Below, one piece after another: positions 1 through 5,030 of a DNA stretch of 5,030 bases (positions are counted from its first letter, which is position 1; each line of letters starts with the position of its first letter). The position numbers and the translations under genes were made by a program. The notes beneath the pieces are model-generated. The model was not told the DNA's origin. It searched no databases and saw only the letters and a program-made list of their open reading frames with translations. Source of the DNA: Candidatus Zixiibacteriota bacterium (GTDB taxonomy: Bacteria > Zixibacteria > MSB-5A5 > JAABVY01 > JAHJOQ01). The stretch spans positions 1 through 5,030 of the forward strand of contig JAJRZO010000108.1 of NCBI GenBank assembly GCA_024275215.1, read 5' to 3'.

Positions 1-195
1 ATGATCAGGACAACAAATGTGATCGAACGATGTTTCAGAGAGGTCAGACGACGGCTCAAGGTGATGGGTTGCTTCCAGAACTCTAAAAGCGCTGACAGAA
101 TCATCTTCGCGTTGTTCTCGTATTTAAACTCAAAATGGCAGAGAAACAACCAGAGAATAACTGCCGTTCGAAATATATACAGAAAGGCTGCCTGA
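1..195 (+). CDS. IS256-family (Mutator-type) transposase, C-terminal fragment
   Basis: This encodes the last 64 residues of a DDE transposase that would catalyse cut- or copy-out movement of its own element. The visible segment contains the conserved IS256-family block R-T-T-N-V-I-E-R followed by an arginine-rich stretch (about residues 3-20) and the motif V-M-G-C-F-Q-N. The Glu of N-x-x-E (residue 9 here) is, by family knowledge, the likely last acidic residue of the DDE triad. About 55 residues remain after it, which fits the tail of a protein of roughly 400 residues. The ATG at base 1 is almost certainly an internal methionine and not the start, because the family block begins at once and the frame is open to the window edge. 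Whether the full gene is intact cannot be judged. The stop is TGA at 193-195. Confidence 0.85.
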   Translation: MIRTTNVIERCFREVRRRLKVMGCFQNSKSADRIIFALFSYLNSKWQRNNQRITAVRNIYRKAA

Positions 196-212
196 TACAA
201 AATTATGAGGAT

Positions 213-244
213 ACACAAATTTACACATTCTTCTGGACAGTACC
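213..244. repeat. Probable right terminal inverted repeat of the IS256-family element
   Basis: The sequence lies between the transposase stop and the neighbouring host gene. Read from the outside inward (minus strand) it starts GGTACTGTCCAGAAG and continues with GTGTAAATTTG. That composition and the position just after the transposase fit an IS256-family terminal repeat of about 25-30 bp. The exact length and tip are guesses, because the left copy is outside the window. Confidence 0.55.
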
Positions 245-260
245 TCGTGTTTTAACAGGA

Positions 261-635
261 TTACTTTATTATATCAGAACGTTCCACCGCTTTGAACATT
301 GGCTGAAATGTTCCATCCTGCATTTTGAATTCTCTCTCGAAAATCACCTGAATTTTGTGAGGGTCGATCAATCTGGAATCGTATACAAATATCGCCTTGT
401 GATTCGCCGCATAAGTAGTGATGCTTTCGATTCCGGGTACGTTCTCGAACATGCCCGTAAAAAATCCTGATGTACCGCGGCATTTCAGACCATCAACCGT
501 GAATTCGACTGTCGAATCGCCGGTTGCTCCGAGCGCGATCTCATTGGTCGGAAAGAAAAACATCGATTGCAGAAAATAGCCGCCTACCATGAGAACCAAT
601 ACAAGAATCGGAATAATAATCTTAGGCAGTTTCAT
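261..635 (-). CDS. Membrane-anchored HMA-like (ferredoxin-like fold) protein, single-Cys metal site
   Basis: This is a small protein of 124 residues. Residues about 5-25 are a single hydrophobic helix after a short K-containing N-terminus, so it is probably an uncleaved membrane anchor or signal; there is no lipobox cysteine. Residues about 42-115 look like a heavy-metal-associated domain with beta-alpha-beta-beta-alpha-beta order: strand VEFTVDG, helix after G-L-K-C, then V-P-G-I-E-S-I and a strand pair ending A-I-F-V-Y-D, then a helix starting D-P-H-K-I. Normal HMA domains bind Cu(I), Zn(II) or Hg(II) through G-M-x-C-x-x-C. Here the site reads G-L-K-C-R-G-T: Cys52 is kept, the second Cys is Thr55, and Cys52 is the only cysteine in the protein. 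The ATG at 633-635 is preceded by AGGAG with 8-nt spacing, and that site overlaps the stop of the upstream NapH-like gene, so the two are coupled. The fold call is by eye; true metal binding is unproven. An insertion-sequence end lies 16 bp beyond the stop. Confidence 0.75.
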   Translation of the reverse strand: MKLPKIIIPILVLVLMVGGYFLQSMFFFPTNEIALGATGDSTVEFTVDGLKCRGTSGFFTGMFENVPGIESITTYAANHKAIFVYDSRLIDPHKIQVIFEREFKMQDGTFQPMFKAVERSDIIK

Positions 636-643
636 CAGGGGTG

Positions 644-648
644 CTCCT
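644..648 (-). promoter_or_regulatory. Shine-Dalgarno site of the HMA-like gene, overlapping the upstream stop codon
   Basis: On the minus strand the bases read TAGGAG: the TAG stop of the NapH-like gene (647-649) shares its AG with the AGGAG ribosome-binding site. Eight nucleotides then lead to the ATG at 633-635. A ribosome ending on the first gene sits directly on the start region of the second, so translational coupling is expected. This also fixes the start of the HMA-like gene. Confidence 0.8.
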
Positions 649-1408
649 ATAACGCTTTCACTTCGAGACAGTTCTCAATCGGACAAACCTCGACGCATTC
701 GAGACAGTTTACACAATCACGATGAGTCACTTTCCGCAATCGCATGACATCCACTCCGAAATGGCATCTCTTGTTGCACAGTGTACAATCAGTGCATGTT
801 TCAGTATTTCTCGTGATTTTGACAAGACCGATTTTTGAAAATGGGTCAAGTGTGGCAGCCAGCGGGCAAAAATACCTGCAAAAAAACATCGGCTGAAAGA
901 AAGATCCGATAACGAATACGACTATGACACTAATGCTGATCCAGCCAAGACTGCCGTGACCCATTCCTGAAAACATCAGGTAGAACGGATCATAGCCGCG
1001 AAACATGAGGTCACCAATTGTATATGTGTAATATAGGATTGCGGCGAGAGCGAAATATCGGAGGTGTCGCAGATATTTGTCAAATGCGTGGGGAATCCGT
1101 GGCCTTCCTTTCCATATCTTGTCCCCGATTCTTCCTATCCACTCAGCTATTGTTCCGAGCGGACATACCCAGCCACAAAAAGATCGCTTTATCAGGATTG
1201 TGAGAAGAAGAATTCCGATGAACATCGAGAGGTTCAACGGCGCCAGTGCGCATGTAAAATTGCCTTCGGTAAAAAGCCCGTAAATAGATTCGACTCCGCC
1301 GAACGGACAAAACGCTTCGAAACCATTCGTTCCCAGACCGAATGCAAGATATGTGATAGATACGAGAAAAAACGCCTGAAAAAGATACCTGACAACCCTG
1401 ATGCTCAT
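647..1408 (-). CDS. NapH/CcoG-like polytopic membrane 4Fe-4S ferredoxin protein
   Basis: This is an integral-membrane electron-transfer protein of 253 residues. Hydrophobic segments lie near residues 8-26, 59-75, 115-133 and 152-175. Two Fer4_5-type motifs follow membrane segments: F-C-G-W-V-C-P-L-G (Cys78, Cys82) and F-C-R-Y-F-C-P-L-A (Cys177, Cys181). An earlier F-C-P-F-G-G-V-E motif holds Cys34. The C-terminal domain has two ferredoxin cluster motifs, Cys205/208/211/215 and Cys232/235/238/242. The second ends in the usual Cys-Pro; in the first the Pro is replaced by His. This architecture belongs to the NapH/NosR/CcoG group, whose members pass electrons between quinol and periplasmic or metal-handling partners, with the ferredoxin domain on the cytoplasmic side. 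The specific partner is not known. It is shorter than CcoG and lacks that family's C-terminal extension. The ATG at 1406-1408 has GGAGG four bases upstream. It is coupled to the HMA-like gene downstream, which suggests a role in metal redox or thiol redox. The family is certain; the job is inferred. Confidence 0.9.
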   Translation of the reverse strand: MSIRVVRYLFQAFFLVSITYLAFGLGTNGFEAFCPFGGVESIYGLFTEGNFTCALAPLNLSMFIGILLLTILIKRSFCGWVCPLGTIAEWIGRIGDKIWKGRPRIPHAFDKYLRHLRYFALAAILYYTYTIGDLMFRGYDPFYLMFSGMGHGSLGWISISVIVVFVIGSFFQPMFFCRYFCPLAATLDPFSKIGLVKITRNTETCTDCTLCNKRCHFGVDVMRLRKVTHRDCVNCLECVEVCPIENCLEVKAL

Positions 1409-1412
1409 TATT

Positions 1413-1417
1413 CCTCC
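1413..1417 (-). promoter_or_regulatory. Shine-Dalgarno site of the NapH-like gene
   Basis: The minus strand reads GGAGG, then AATA, then the ATG at 1406-1408. The motif is perfect but the spacing is short. It supports this start over any alternative. Confidence 0.75.
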
Positions 1418-1467
1418 AGTCGAAAACAGCGATTTCCGCGCCGCAAATCCACATTGTCATGATCGCG

Positions 1468-1495
1468 AATATAAATCACACACGGGGAAAACCAA
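1468..1495 (-). promoter_or_regulatory. Candidate promoter for the NapH-like/HMA-like operon
   Basis: In the 127-bp gap between the Mut7-C gene and the NapH-like gene, the minus strand shows TATATT (1468-1473; five of six bases match the -10 consensus). It sits 16 bp after TTGGTT (1490-1495; only the TTG matches the -35). This would give a leader of roughly 50 nt before the ATG. The -35 match is poor, and read-through from the Mut7-C gene is equally possible since no terminator hairpin is visible in the gap. Confidence 0.3.
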
Positions 1496-1535
1496 GACAA
1501 ATTTCATTTCAAAACGATGCAGGAACAAACAGCGT

Positions 1536-2018
1536 CTAATCAATCAGTTTCGCCTGCTTCAGTTTTTCCAGCATCGCCTCGACATGCGTAGCAGGCCAGT
1601 AAACACGGCCACATGACGGGCATATTGTAAATTTCTTTTGGGTCGCATATACATACGGCCAGACCTTCTCCTTTACATCCTCGCGAGAGATCGGAACCAG
1701 CACACCGTTATCGATCAGGCATCTTGTAAGCACTCTTGTCCTGTCTACCGAAAGCTGTCTAATACTGATGACCTGCCTGAGTTGCTCCCACGGATCATCT
1801 TCAGTTAGCAGTATAACATCGCGTGCAAGCTTCATATCAGTGAGACCGCTGTTTCTCGTCAGAATAGTCCTGCCTTCATCTAAGGCGACATCGAGGATTT
1901 TGCTGGCAATATGACTATCAATAAACGCGGTATCATATCCGATCATGCGCATATAGTTCGCGAGCCTGCCGACTGTCGAATCGCACAGGAACCTTTGAGT
2001 ATCGTAAGCGTTTGACAT
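1536..2018 (-). CDS. Mut7-C RNase-domain (DUF82) protein
   Basis: This is a stand-alone Mut7-C domain protein, 160 residues from the chosen start. By family knowledge Mut7-C is a PIN-like fold nuclease domain fused to a small zinc-binding segment, named after its occurrence in animal Mut-7 exonucleases. The N-terminal PIN-like part shows R-F-L-C-D-S-T-V-G-R-L-A with an acidic residue at 13, then D-E-G-R-T-I-L-T-R-N (about residues 47-56). The C-terminal part has the diagnostic C-P-S-C-G-R-V-Y-W-P-A-T-H (Cys133, Cys136, His145). The upstream half of the zinc site reads R-C-L-I-D, with only one cysteine (Cys100). I place the start at the ATG 2016-2018 because the domain begins about ten residues later. 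The longer frame to 2114 would put its first codon 3 bp from the divergent gene and span the whole promoter gap. No convincing ribosome-binding site precedes either start. RNA substrate and biological role are unknown. Confidence 0.85.
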   Translation of the reverse strand: MSNAYDTQRFLCDSTVGRLANYMRMIGYDTAFIDSHIASKILDVALDEGRTILTRNSGLTDMKLARDVILLTEDDPWEQLRQVISIRQLSVDRTRVLTRCLIDNGVLVPISREDVKEKVWPYVYATQKKFTICPSCGRVYWPATHVEAMLEKLKQAKLID

Positions 2019-2030
2019 CTTTACTATGTT

Positions 2031-2057
2031 AATATATACTGTTTGACCTTGTGTAAA
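2031..2057 (-). promoter_or_regulatory. Candidate promoter of the Mut7-C gene
   Basis: The minus strand has TTTACA (2052-2057, five of six to the -35 consensus) and TATATT (2031-2036, five of six to -10), separated by 15 bp, which is slightly short. The -10 box ends only 12 nt before the ATG at 2018. Transcription would therefore start about 5-8 nt upstream of it and give an almost leaderless message, in keeping with the absence of a Shine-Dalgarno site. Confidence 0.35.
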
Positions 2058-2071
2058 GCCCAATTTAACAG
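2043..2071 (+). promoter_or_regulatory. Candidate promoter of the ABC exporter operon
   Basis: The plus strand has TTGACC (2043-2048, five of six to -35) followed after 17 bp by TAACAG (2066-2071), a weak -10. It overlaps the candidate promoter on the other strand, so the two would compete for polymerase. The leader would be about 40 nt, with no clear ribosome-binding site before 2118. Confidence 0.3.
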
Positions 2072-2117
2072 TTCGAAAGGCAGCACGGCAACACAACCTG
2101 TTCGATGAATTCATACA

Positions 2118-3884
2118 ATGTCTGATACATCAAGAAAAAACAATCTAAAGAGGGTACGCGGATATCTCGGTAATTACCGCCACTATCTTTATGCTGGCGC
2201 AGTTGCCATTGTGCTGACAAGTCTGTTCAGCCTCACAGTTCCCTGGCTGATCAAAGATGCTATCGAGAGTCTCGAAAAGGGCACTGCCACGAGGGGAACC
2301 ATGTTTTACTATGGTATCGCAGTTGTCGGGGCGGCATTGCTGGGCGGGTTTTTCATGTTCTTCCTGCGCAGGACAATTATCTGGGCATCGCGGATGATTG
2401 AGCGCGACATCAAGAACGAACTGGTCGCGCAACTTCTCAGGCTTCCGAGATCATACTACAACAAGACCCGCACCGGCGACATCATCGCCCGTCTGTCAAA
2501 CGATGTCGAGGCTGTGCGGCTGATGGTCGGCCCGGGGATCATGCAATTCTCCAACACCGCTGTCATGGGATCTTTCGCGCTTGTTTTGATGATTGTACTC
2601 AGCCCGAAACTGACTCTTGTCGCCATGCTGCCATTTCCGATTCTGGCATTCACATTCAAGAAAGTCGCCGCACGTGTCTACGCACTCTTCTACAACATTC
2701 AGGAGCATTTCTCGACAATCACCGCTTTCGTGCAGGAGAATGTCTCCGGTGTCAGGGTTGTTAAAGCCTACAATCAGGAAAAGAGCCAGATCGGTGAATT
2801 TGGCGATCTCAATGACGAATATGTCCGATTGAACCTCAAGCTCGCCCGATTGCAGGCGTTTTTCCAGCCGATAGTCGGACTTGAGGTTGGTTTGATTCTC
2901 GTGACAGTGCTGTTTTTCGGTGGGCGTTATGTCATTTCAGGGTCGTTGACTCTCGGTATTCTCGTAGCGTTCATGCTCTATTTGACAATGCTTGTCTGGC
3001 CGGTGATGGCCATCGGCTGGACTCTTACTCTTTATCAGCGTGGAATGGCATCGCTCGGCAGAATTGAAAGCATCCTCGAAATCGTGCCGGAAGTGCGGGA
3101 TACAGATGATGTGACGGATATCGAGACAATAAAACCCGATATCAAATTAAACAATCTCTCTTTCGCATATCCCGGTACAGACAGATATGTTCTCAGGAAT
3201 ATCAGCCTGCATATACCCGCCGGCAGGACAACAGCGATCGTCGGCAGGACGGGTTGCGGCAAGTCGACACTTCTCGACCTGATTGTCCGCGCATACAGAA
3301 TTGAAGACGGCGGAATCGAAATAGGCGGAATCGATATCAACAGGATTCCTCTCGAAAAACTTCGGGAAATGATCGGATATGTGCCGCAGGAGTCATTCCT
3401 GTTTTCCGAAACGCTCTACGAGAATATCTCCTTTGGCCTGCCTGAGATTGACCGTGAGTTATCCGAAAAGGCTGCTTTGCTTGCGCAACTCAATGGTGAT
3501 GTCACCGGATTCCCCGATGGATACAACACATTTATAGGCGAACGTGGGGTCACACTTTCCGGCGGTCAGAAGCAGCGAACTGCCCTCGCCAGAGCCATCG
3601 CAAGAGATCCGGAAATCCTGATTCTCGATGACGCATTTTCGGCTGTAGATACGGCAACGGAAGAATTGATACTCTCCGGCCTTGAATCTGTGATGGCTTC
3701 ACGGACCACGATAATCGTCTCGCACCGTATTTCGACAATCAGGAAAGCTGATCTCATCCATGTGCTTGATGATGGACAGCTTGTCGCGTCCGGGACACAC
3801 ACCGAACTCATCGCGAAATGTCCACTCTACGCTGACATTGTGAAAAGACAGGAACTTGAAGAGCAACTGGAGAGGCTTAATTGA
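2118..3884 (+). CDS. ABC exporter half-transporter (permease fused to ATPase), degenerate-site subunit
   Basis: This is a complete 588-residue type IV (B-type) ABC exporter subunit. It has a six-helix membrane domain (about 20-310) and a nucleotide-binding domain (about 340-588). Visible NBD motifs: A-loop Tyr351, Walker A G-R-T-G-C-G-K-S-T at 376-384, Q-loop Gln424, signature L-S-G-G-Q at 480-484, Walker B I-L-I-L-D at 500-504, D-loop S-A-V-D at 508-511, and switch His536. Coupling-helix motifs are Y-Y-N-K-T-R-T-G-D (near 113-121) and E-N-V-S-G-V-R-V-V-K-A-Y (near 207-218). The residue after Walker B is Asp505, not the catalytic Glu. That substitution marks the non-hydrolysing or slow site in heterodimeric exporters such as the MdlA/MdlB, BmrC/BmrD and TM287/TM288 types. 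The second subunit follows with a 4-bp overlap. The substrate cannot be read from sequence: drug, lipid and peptide are all possible. The start at 2118 fits the usual length but lacks a clear ribosome-binding site. Confidence 0.93.
   Translation: MSDTSRKNNLKRVRGYLGNYRHYLYAGAVAIVLTSLFSLTVPWLIKDAIESLEKGTATRGTMFYYGIAVVGAALLGGFFMFFLRRTIIWASRMIERDIKNELVAQLLRLPRSYYNKTRTGDIIARLSNDVEAVRLMVGPGIMQFSNTAVMGSFALVLMIVLSPKLTLVAMLPFPILAFTFKKVAARVYALFYNIQEHFSTITAFVQENVSGVRVVKAYNQEKSQIGEFGDLNDEYVRLNLKLARLQAFFQPIVGLEVGLILVTVLFFGGRYVISGSLTLGILVAFMLYLTMLVWPVMAIGWTLTLYQRGMASLGRIESILEIVPEVRDTDDVTDIETIKPDIKLNNLSFAYPGTDRYVLRNISLHIPAGRTTAIVGRTGCGKSTLLDLIVRAYRIEDGGIEIGGIDINRIPLEKLREMIGYVPQESFLFSETLYENISFGLPEIDRELSEKAALLAQLNGDVTGFPDGYNTFIGERGVTLSGGQKQRTALARAIARDPEILILDDAFSAVDTATEELILSGLESVMASRTTIIVSHRISTIRKADLIHVLDDGQLVASGTHTELIAKCPLYADIVKRQELEEQLERLN
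3869..3875 (+). promoter_or_regulatory. Shine-Dalgarno site deciding the TTG start of the second ABC subunit
   Basis: GGAGAGG lies inside the last codons of the first subunit, five bases before the TTG at 3881-3883. No ATG nearby in that frame has a comparable site. The next in-frame ATG is codon 20, after the conserved G-K-A-Y-D-S-R-L segment, so the TTG is the supported start. Confidence 0.75.
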
Positions 3885-5030
3885 ACGAGTATTTCCATGA
3901 GGATGAACTGACCGGCAAAGCGTACGATTCCCGGTTGATGAAAAGGCTGCTCGTCTATCTCAAGCCGTTCAGGAAATATGTTCTGATCGCGGCAGTCCTT
4001 CTCCTGCTCGGATCAGGTCTTCAGCTTCTCGGCCCTGTTGTGATCAAGTATGCGATCGATGAGTATATGATTCAGAAGGATATTCAGGGACTCGGTATGA
4101 TTTGCCTGCTGTATTTAGGTCTGCTGATCCTCACTTTCGTTGTAACATGGGCACAGGTTTACACCATGCAGTGGGTCGGCCAGAAGGCGATCTACAAGCT
4201 CAGAATGAAGCTCTTTGCGCACCTGCAGGAACTCGACCTGAGATTCTACGACAGCAATCCTCTGGGGAGAATCATCACACGAGTCACGACTGATATCAAT
4301 GCTCTCAATGAGCTTCTTTCGTCAGGAGTAGTGACTATCATCGGCGATGTTGTGATGCTGCTCGGTATTGTCGGATTTATGCTCGCGATCGACTTCAGGC
4401 TCGCGCTGGTTACTCTGACAGTGCTTCCGGTGCTGTCATTCGCGGCGTTCCTTTTCAGATCAAGAGTCCGAAACACATATCGCGACATCAGGCAGTACAT
4501 CGCAAAACTCAATGCGTTTATTCAGGAACATGTCTCCGGCATGTTCATCGTACAGTCTTGCAGGCAGGAGGTGAAAGTCTACAGGAAATTCAAGGAGATA
4601 AACGAGGGACTTATGAAACAACATCACAGATCGGTGATGTATTTCGCTATCTTCTTTCCTGTCGTTAGAGTACTGTCGGCAGTATCTCTCGCGCTGATTA
4701 TCTGGTATGGCGGCGGCGAAGTAATTCAGGGCGCGTTGACATTCGGAACTCTTGTTGCATTCACACAATATGTCGAACGATTCTACAGGCCGATTATGGA
4801 TCTGTCTGAGAAATACAACATACTTCAGTCCGCAATGGCATCGGCTGAAAGAGTGTTTGGATTGCTCGACACGAAACCAAGCTTCGATAACAAACCGAGT
4901 CCAATAGAATGGAAACAATGCAAAGGCAAAGTCGGATTAGAAAAAGACTGGTTTGCGTACGATGATCAAGAATGGGTAATCGGAGACCTGTCGTTCAGTG
5001 TCGAACCGGGAGAGAAAGTAGCGATTGTCG
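3881..5030 (+). CDS. ABC exporter half-transporter, second subunit (3'-truncated by window)
   Basis: This is the partner subunit of the exporter; 383 codons plus one base are visible and the frame is open to the right edge. It starts at TTG, which shares bases with the TGA stop of the first subunit (TTGA), so the pair is translationally coupled. An N-terminal segment of about 30 residues contains D-E-L-T-G-K-A-Y-D-S-R-L and precedes the first helix. I recall G-K-A-Y-D-x-R-L segments from MdlB-like partners. Six membrane helices fall roughly at 32-56, 70-90, 147-169, 172-192, 253-275 and 283-305. Coupling-helix regions are F-Y-D-S-N-P-L-G-R (122-130) and E-H-V-S-G-M-F-I-V-Q-S (216-226). The NBD begins near 349 with A-loop Tyr360 and ends at V-A-I-V, just before Walker A. 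Walker A, signature and Walker B are therefore outside the window. If the pair follows the usual rule, this subunit carries the catalytic Glu; that is a prediction. Confidence 0.92.
   Translation, partial: MNEYFHEDELTGKAYDSRLMKRLLVYLKPFRKYVLIAAVLLLLGSGLQLLGPVVIKYAIDEYMIQKDIQGLGMICLLYLGLLILTFVVTWAQVYTMQWVGQKAIYKLRMKLFAHLQELDLRFYDSNPLGRIITRVTTDINALNELLSSGVVTIIGDVVMLLGIVGFMLAIDFRLALVTLTVLPVLSFAAFLFRSRVRNTYRDIRQYIAKLNAFIQEHVSGMFIVQSCRQEVKVYRKFKEINEGLMKQHHRSVMYFAIFFPVVRVLSAVSLALIIWYGGGEVIQGALTFGTLVAFTQYVERFYRPIMDLSEKYNILQSAMASAERVFGLLDTKPSFDNKPSPIEWKQCKGKVGLEKDWFAYDDQEWVIGDLSFSVEPGEKVAIV

Larger units (their letters stand above)
1..244 (+). mobile_element. Right-hand end of an IS256-family insertion sequence (partial)
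   Basis: The stretch combines the C-terminal end of an IS256/Mutator-type transposase (1-195) with a terminal-repeat-like sequence that ends around 244. The rest of the element lies left of the window. Seen directly: the transposase reading frame is open to the left edge, and 49 bases separate its stop from the presumed tip. The tip read inward on the minus strand begins GGTACTGTCCAGAAG and runs into GTGTAAATTTGTG, which resembles IS256-family ends as I remember them. The outer boundary is inferred, because the matching left end and the target duplication cannot be seen here. If 244 is the tip, the 8-9 bases from 245 would be one copy of the target duplication usual for this family. Confidence 0.7.
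2019..2117. other. Divergent intergenic region between the Mut7-C gene and the ABC operon
   Basis: This 99-bp gap is the only space for control of both transcription units. It is AT-rich at its left end (2021-2040) and carries the two overlapping candidate promoters described separately. Two imperfect symmetry elements are present: TGTTAA at 2027-2032 with TTAACA at 2065-2070, and ACTGTT at 2038-2043 with AACAGT at 2067-2072. They are short and could be chance. Neither start has a recognisable ribosome-binding site. Confidence 0.5.

Noticed and set aside
220..252. Outward-facing promoter from the IS end (TTTACA at 220-225)
   Set aside because: IS256-family ends can form hybrid promoters, but no -10-like sequence lies 16-18 bp downstream in the flank, and it would read antisense to the HMA-like gene.
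135..470. Plus-strand open frame of 111 residues across the IS end and HMA-like gene
   Set aside because: It straddles the element boundary and lies antisense to a gene with a clear fold and ribosome-binding site; no recognisable protein motif.
1064..1462. Plus-strand open frame of 132 residues opposite the NapH-like gene
   Set aside because: It is a shadow of a strongly supported coding sequence; composition is basic and patternless and no start signal is seen.
1474..1535. Terminator after the Mut7-C gene
   Set aside because: No stem of useful length followed by a T run is present on the minus strand; read-through to the NapH-like gene remains possible.
2027..2072. Short inverted repeats (TGTTAA/TTAACA and ACTGTT/AACAGT) as an operator pair
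   Set aside because: Each arm is only 6 bp with 23-32 bp spacing in AT-rich DNA; no family of operators is recognised, so it is not listed as a binding site.
1536..2114. Longer version of the Mut7-C frame, starting 32 codons earlier at 2114
   Set aside because: It would leave 3 bp to the divergent ABC gene and cover both candidate promoters. The extra 32 residues do not look like part of the domain and there is no ribosome-binding site.
2105..2125. Six-codon leader frame (ATG at 2105, stop TGA at 2123-2125) overlapping the ABC start
   Set aside because: It is very short, lacks a ribosome-binding site and has no regulatory codon pattern; chance is the simpler explanation.
3035..3340. Minus-strand open frame of 101 residues opposite the first ABC subunit
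   Set aside because: It is the mirror of the NBD start including Walker A; its repetitive I/S/P content is what the complement of this coding frame yields.
4460..4918. Minus-strand open frame of 152 residues opposite the second ABC subunit
   Set aside because: The plus-strand frame here encodes conserved exporter helices; the antisense frame has no domain pattern.

Overview
This is about 5 kb of bacterial chromosome with moderate GC content. It holds the 3' end of an insertion sequence, a two-gene membrane redox/metal-type cassette, a small PIN-like nuclease gene, and a tandem pair of ABC exporter half-transporters that runs off the right edge. Bacterial-type Shine-Dalgarno sites, a TTG start overlapping a TGA stop, and a paired heterodimeric ABC exporter all point to a bacterium. 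The set of families and the codon use suggest a poorly cultured Gram-negative lineage, perhaps of the Fibrobacteres-Chlorobi-Bacteroidetes/Zixibacteria kind. That placement is a low-confidence impression; no marker gene in the window fixes it.

Layout, left to right. Bases 1-195 (+) encode the last 64 residues of an IS256/Mutator-family transposase. A terminal-inverted-repeat-like sequence follows and ends near 244, which is probably the right end of the element. Only 16 bp further on, read on the minus strand, is the stop codon of a 124-residue membrane-anchored protein with an HMA-like (ferredoxin-like) fold and one remaining metal-site cysteine (261-635, -). Immediately upstream of it in the same operon is a 253-residue polytopic NapH/CcoG-type protein with two C-x3-C-P motifs and two C-terminal 4Fe-4S clusters (647-1408, -). 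The upstream gene's TAG stop overlaps the downstream gene's Shine-Dalgarno site, so the two are probably translationally coupled. A 127-bp spacer with a candidate promoter separates them from a Mut7-C (DUF82) RNase-domain protein (about 1536-2018, -).

A compact divergent intergenic region (2019-2117) lies between the Mut7-C gene and the rightward ABC exporter operon. The first exporter subunit (2118-3884, +) is complete. It carries Asp instead of the catalytic Glu after Walker B, the hallmark of the degenerate ATP site in heterodimeric exporters. The second subunit (3881 to window end, +) starts at a TTG that shares bases with the first subunit's stop (TTGA). It contains the whole membrane domain and the first strands of its nucleotide-binding domain, and it is cut just before Walker A.

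The two ABC subunits should form one heterodimeric exporter of unknown substrate. The NapH-like and HMA-like proteins should work together at the cytoplasmic membrane in electron transfer and/or metal handling; this is inference from family and coupling. I see no defence system, CRISPR array, tRNA or rRNA, and nothing I would call an undescribed system with confidence. The most interesting unit is the coupled NapH-like/HMA-like pair.
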